NCBI GenBank assembly: GCA_902489375.1
Contig: CABTZP010000087.1
Coordinates: 1-5,611, forward strand
Direction of reading: 5' to 3'
Length of the DNA: 5,611 bases
Origin: an uncultured Tissierellia bacterium
GTDB lineage: Bacteria; Bacillota; Clostridia; Tissierellales; Peptoniphilaceae
In this document: positions 5,538-5,611 of the stretch, in pieces
Layout of the letters: every line of letters starts with the position of its first letter
Numbering within the stretch: position 1 is the first letter of the stretch
Notes under the pieces: model-generated
Told to the model about the DNA's origin: nothing
Seen by the model: the letters and a program-made list of their open reading frames with translations, nothing else
Database searches by the model: none
Program-made: the position numbers and the translations under genes

Positions 5538-5611
5538 TCAATCACATTTTCAATCCCATATCCATCTCCATTACGGACCGACAAAAAGTAAGGAAGGAGC
5601 TTTCCTCCATC
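5534..5611 (-). other. glyS: Inverted internal fragment of glyS
   Basis: Read on the minus strand from 5611 down to 5534, all 26 codons are open and give GlyS sequence: DGGKLLPYFLSVRNG, then DGYGIENVIEG. This corresponds to the conserved LLPxFxxVRNG...IENVxxGNE segment that normally lies some tens of codons after the point where the forward copy stops. The segment joins the forward copy at about 5533-5537, where TGCC(C) could belong to either side (CTG-CCC for Leu-Pro forward, GAG-GGC-A for Glu-Gly on the reverse). The intervening GlyS piece (around TTMKEHQRYFPV) is not in the window. It is not a separate gene. It marks an inversion or a foldback chimera ending at the window edge. Confidence 0.88.

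Noticed and set aside
5534..5611. New mobile element or foreign gene inserted into glyS
   Set aside because: The minus-strand translation is GlyS itself, so the sequence is rearranged self DNA and not an insertion. No terminal repeats or transposase are seen.

Overview
This 5.6-kb window looks like ordinary chromosomal housekeeping DNA from a Gram-positive anaerobe-like bacterium (Bacillota, probably a clostridial or related lineage). The evidence is the gene order phoH - ybeY/era - recO - glyQ - glyS, the strong AGGAGG-type ribosome binding sites, the use of TTG and GTG starts, and a two-subunit glycyl-tRNA synthetase. All genes are on the + strand. Nothing in the sequence identifies the genus.

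Layout: positions 1-453 hold the C-terminal third of a class II fumarase (fumC-like), cut by the left edge. A 122-bp gap follows, with a candidate hairpin terminator at the fumC stop and a consensus -10 (TATAAT) for the next unit. A tight co-directional run then begins. First is a PhoH-family ATPase (576-1670, TTG start). Next is a single reading frame joining the rRNA-processing endoribonuclease YbeY to the ribosome-assembly GTPase Era (1675-3081). RecO (3065-3820) overlaps the end of Era. GlyQ (3851-4735) has its own strong RBS and a possible internal promoter. GlyS (from 4728) overlaps glyQ by 8 nt.

Functionally, PhoH, YbeY and Era form a 16S rRNA / 30S maturation module, RecO is the recombination-repair mediator often encoded beside era, and GlyQ and GlyS are the alpha and beta chains of glycyl-tRNA synthetase. 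The genes overlap or nearly touch, so translational coupling along one operon is likely.

Two things stand out. (1) YbeY and Era are fused in one polypeptide, with no usable start codon between the domains. (2) The last ~77 bases are glyS sequence in the wrong orientation. GlyS is in register up to about residue 270 (position 5537); from there to 5611 the + strand is nonsense, but the - strand reads a conserved downstream GlyS segment (DGGKLLPYFLSVRNG...IENVIEG). The apparent glyS stop at 5589-5591 is therefore not genuine. This is either a foldback/assembly chimera at a contig edge (favoured) or a real small inversion inside glyS. I found no mobile element, CRISPR array, tRNA or rRNA gene, or unknown defence-type system.
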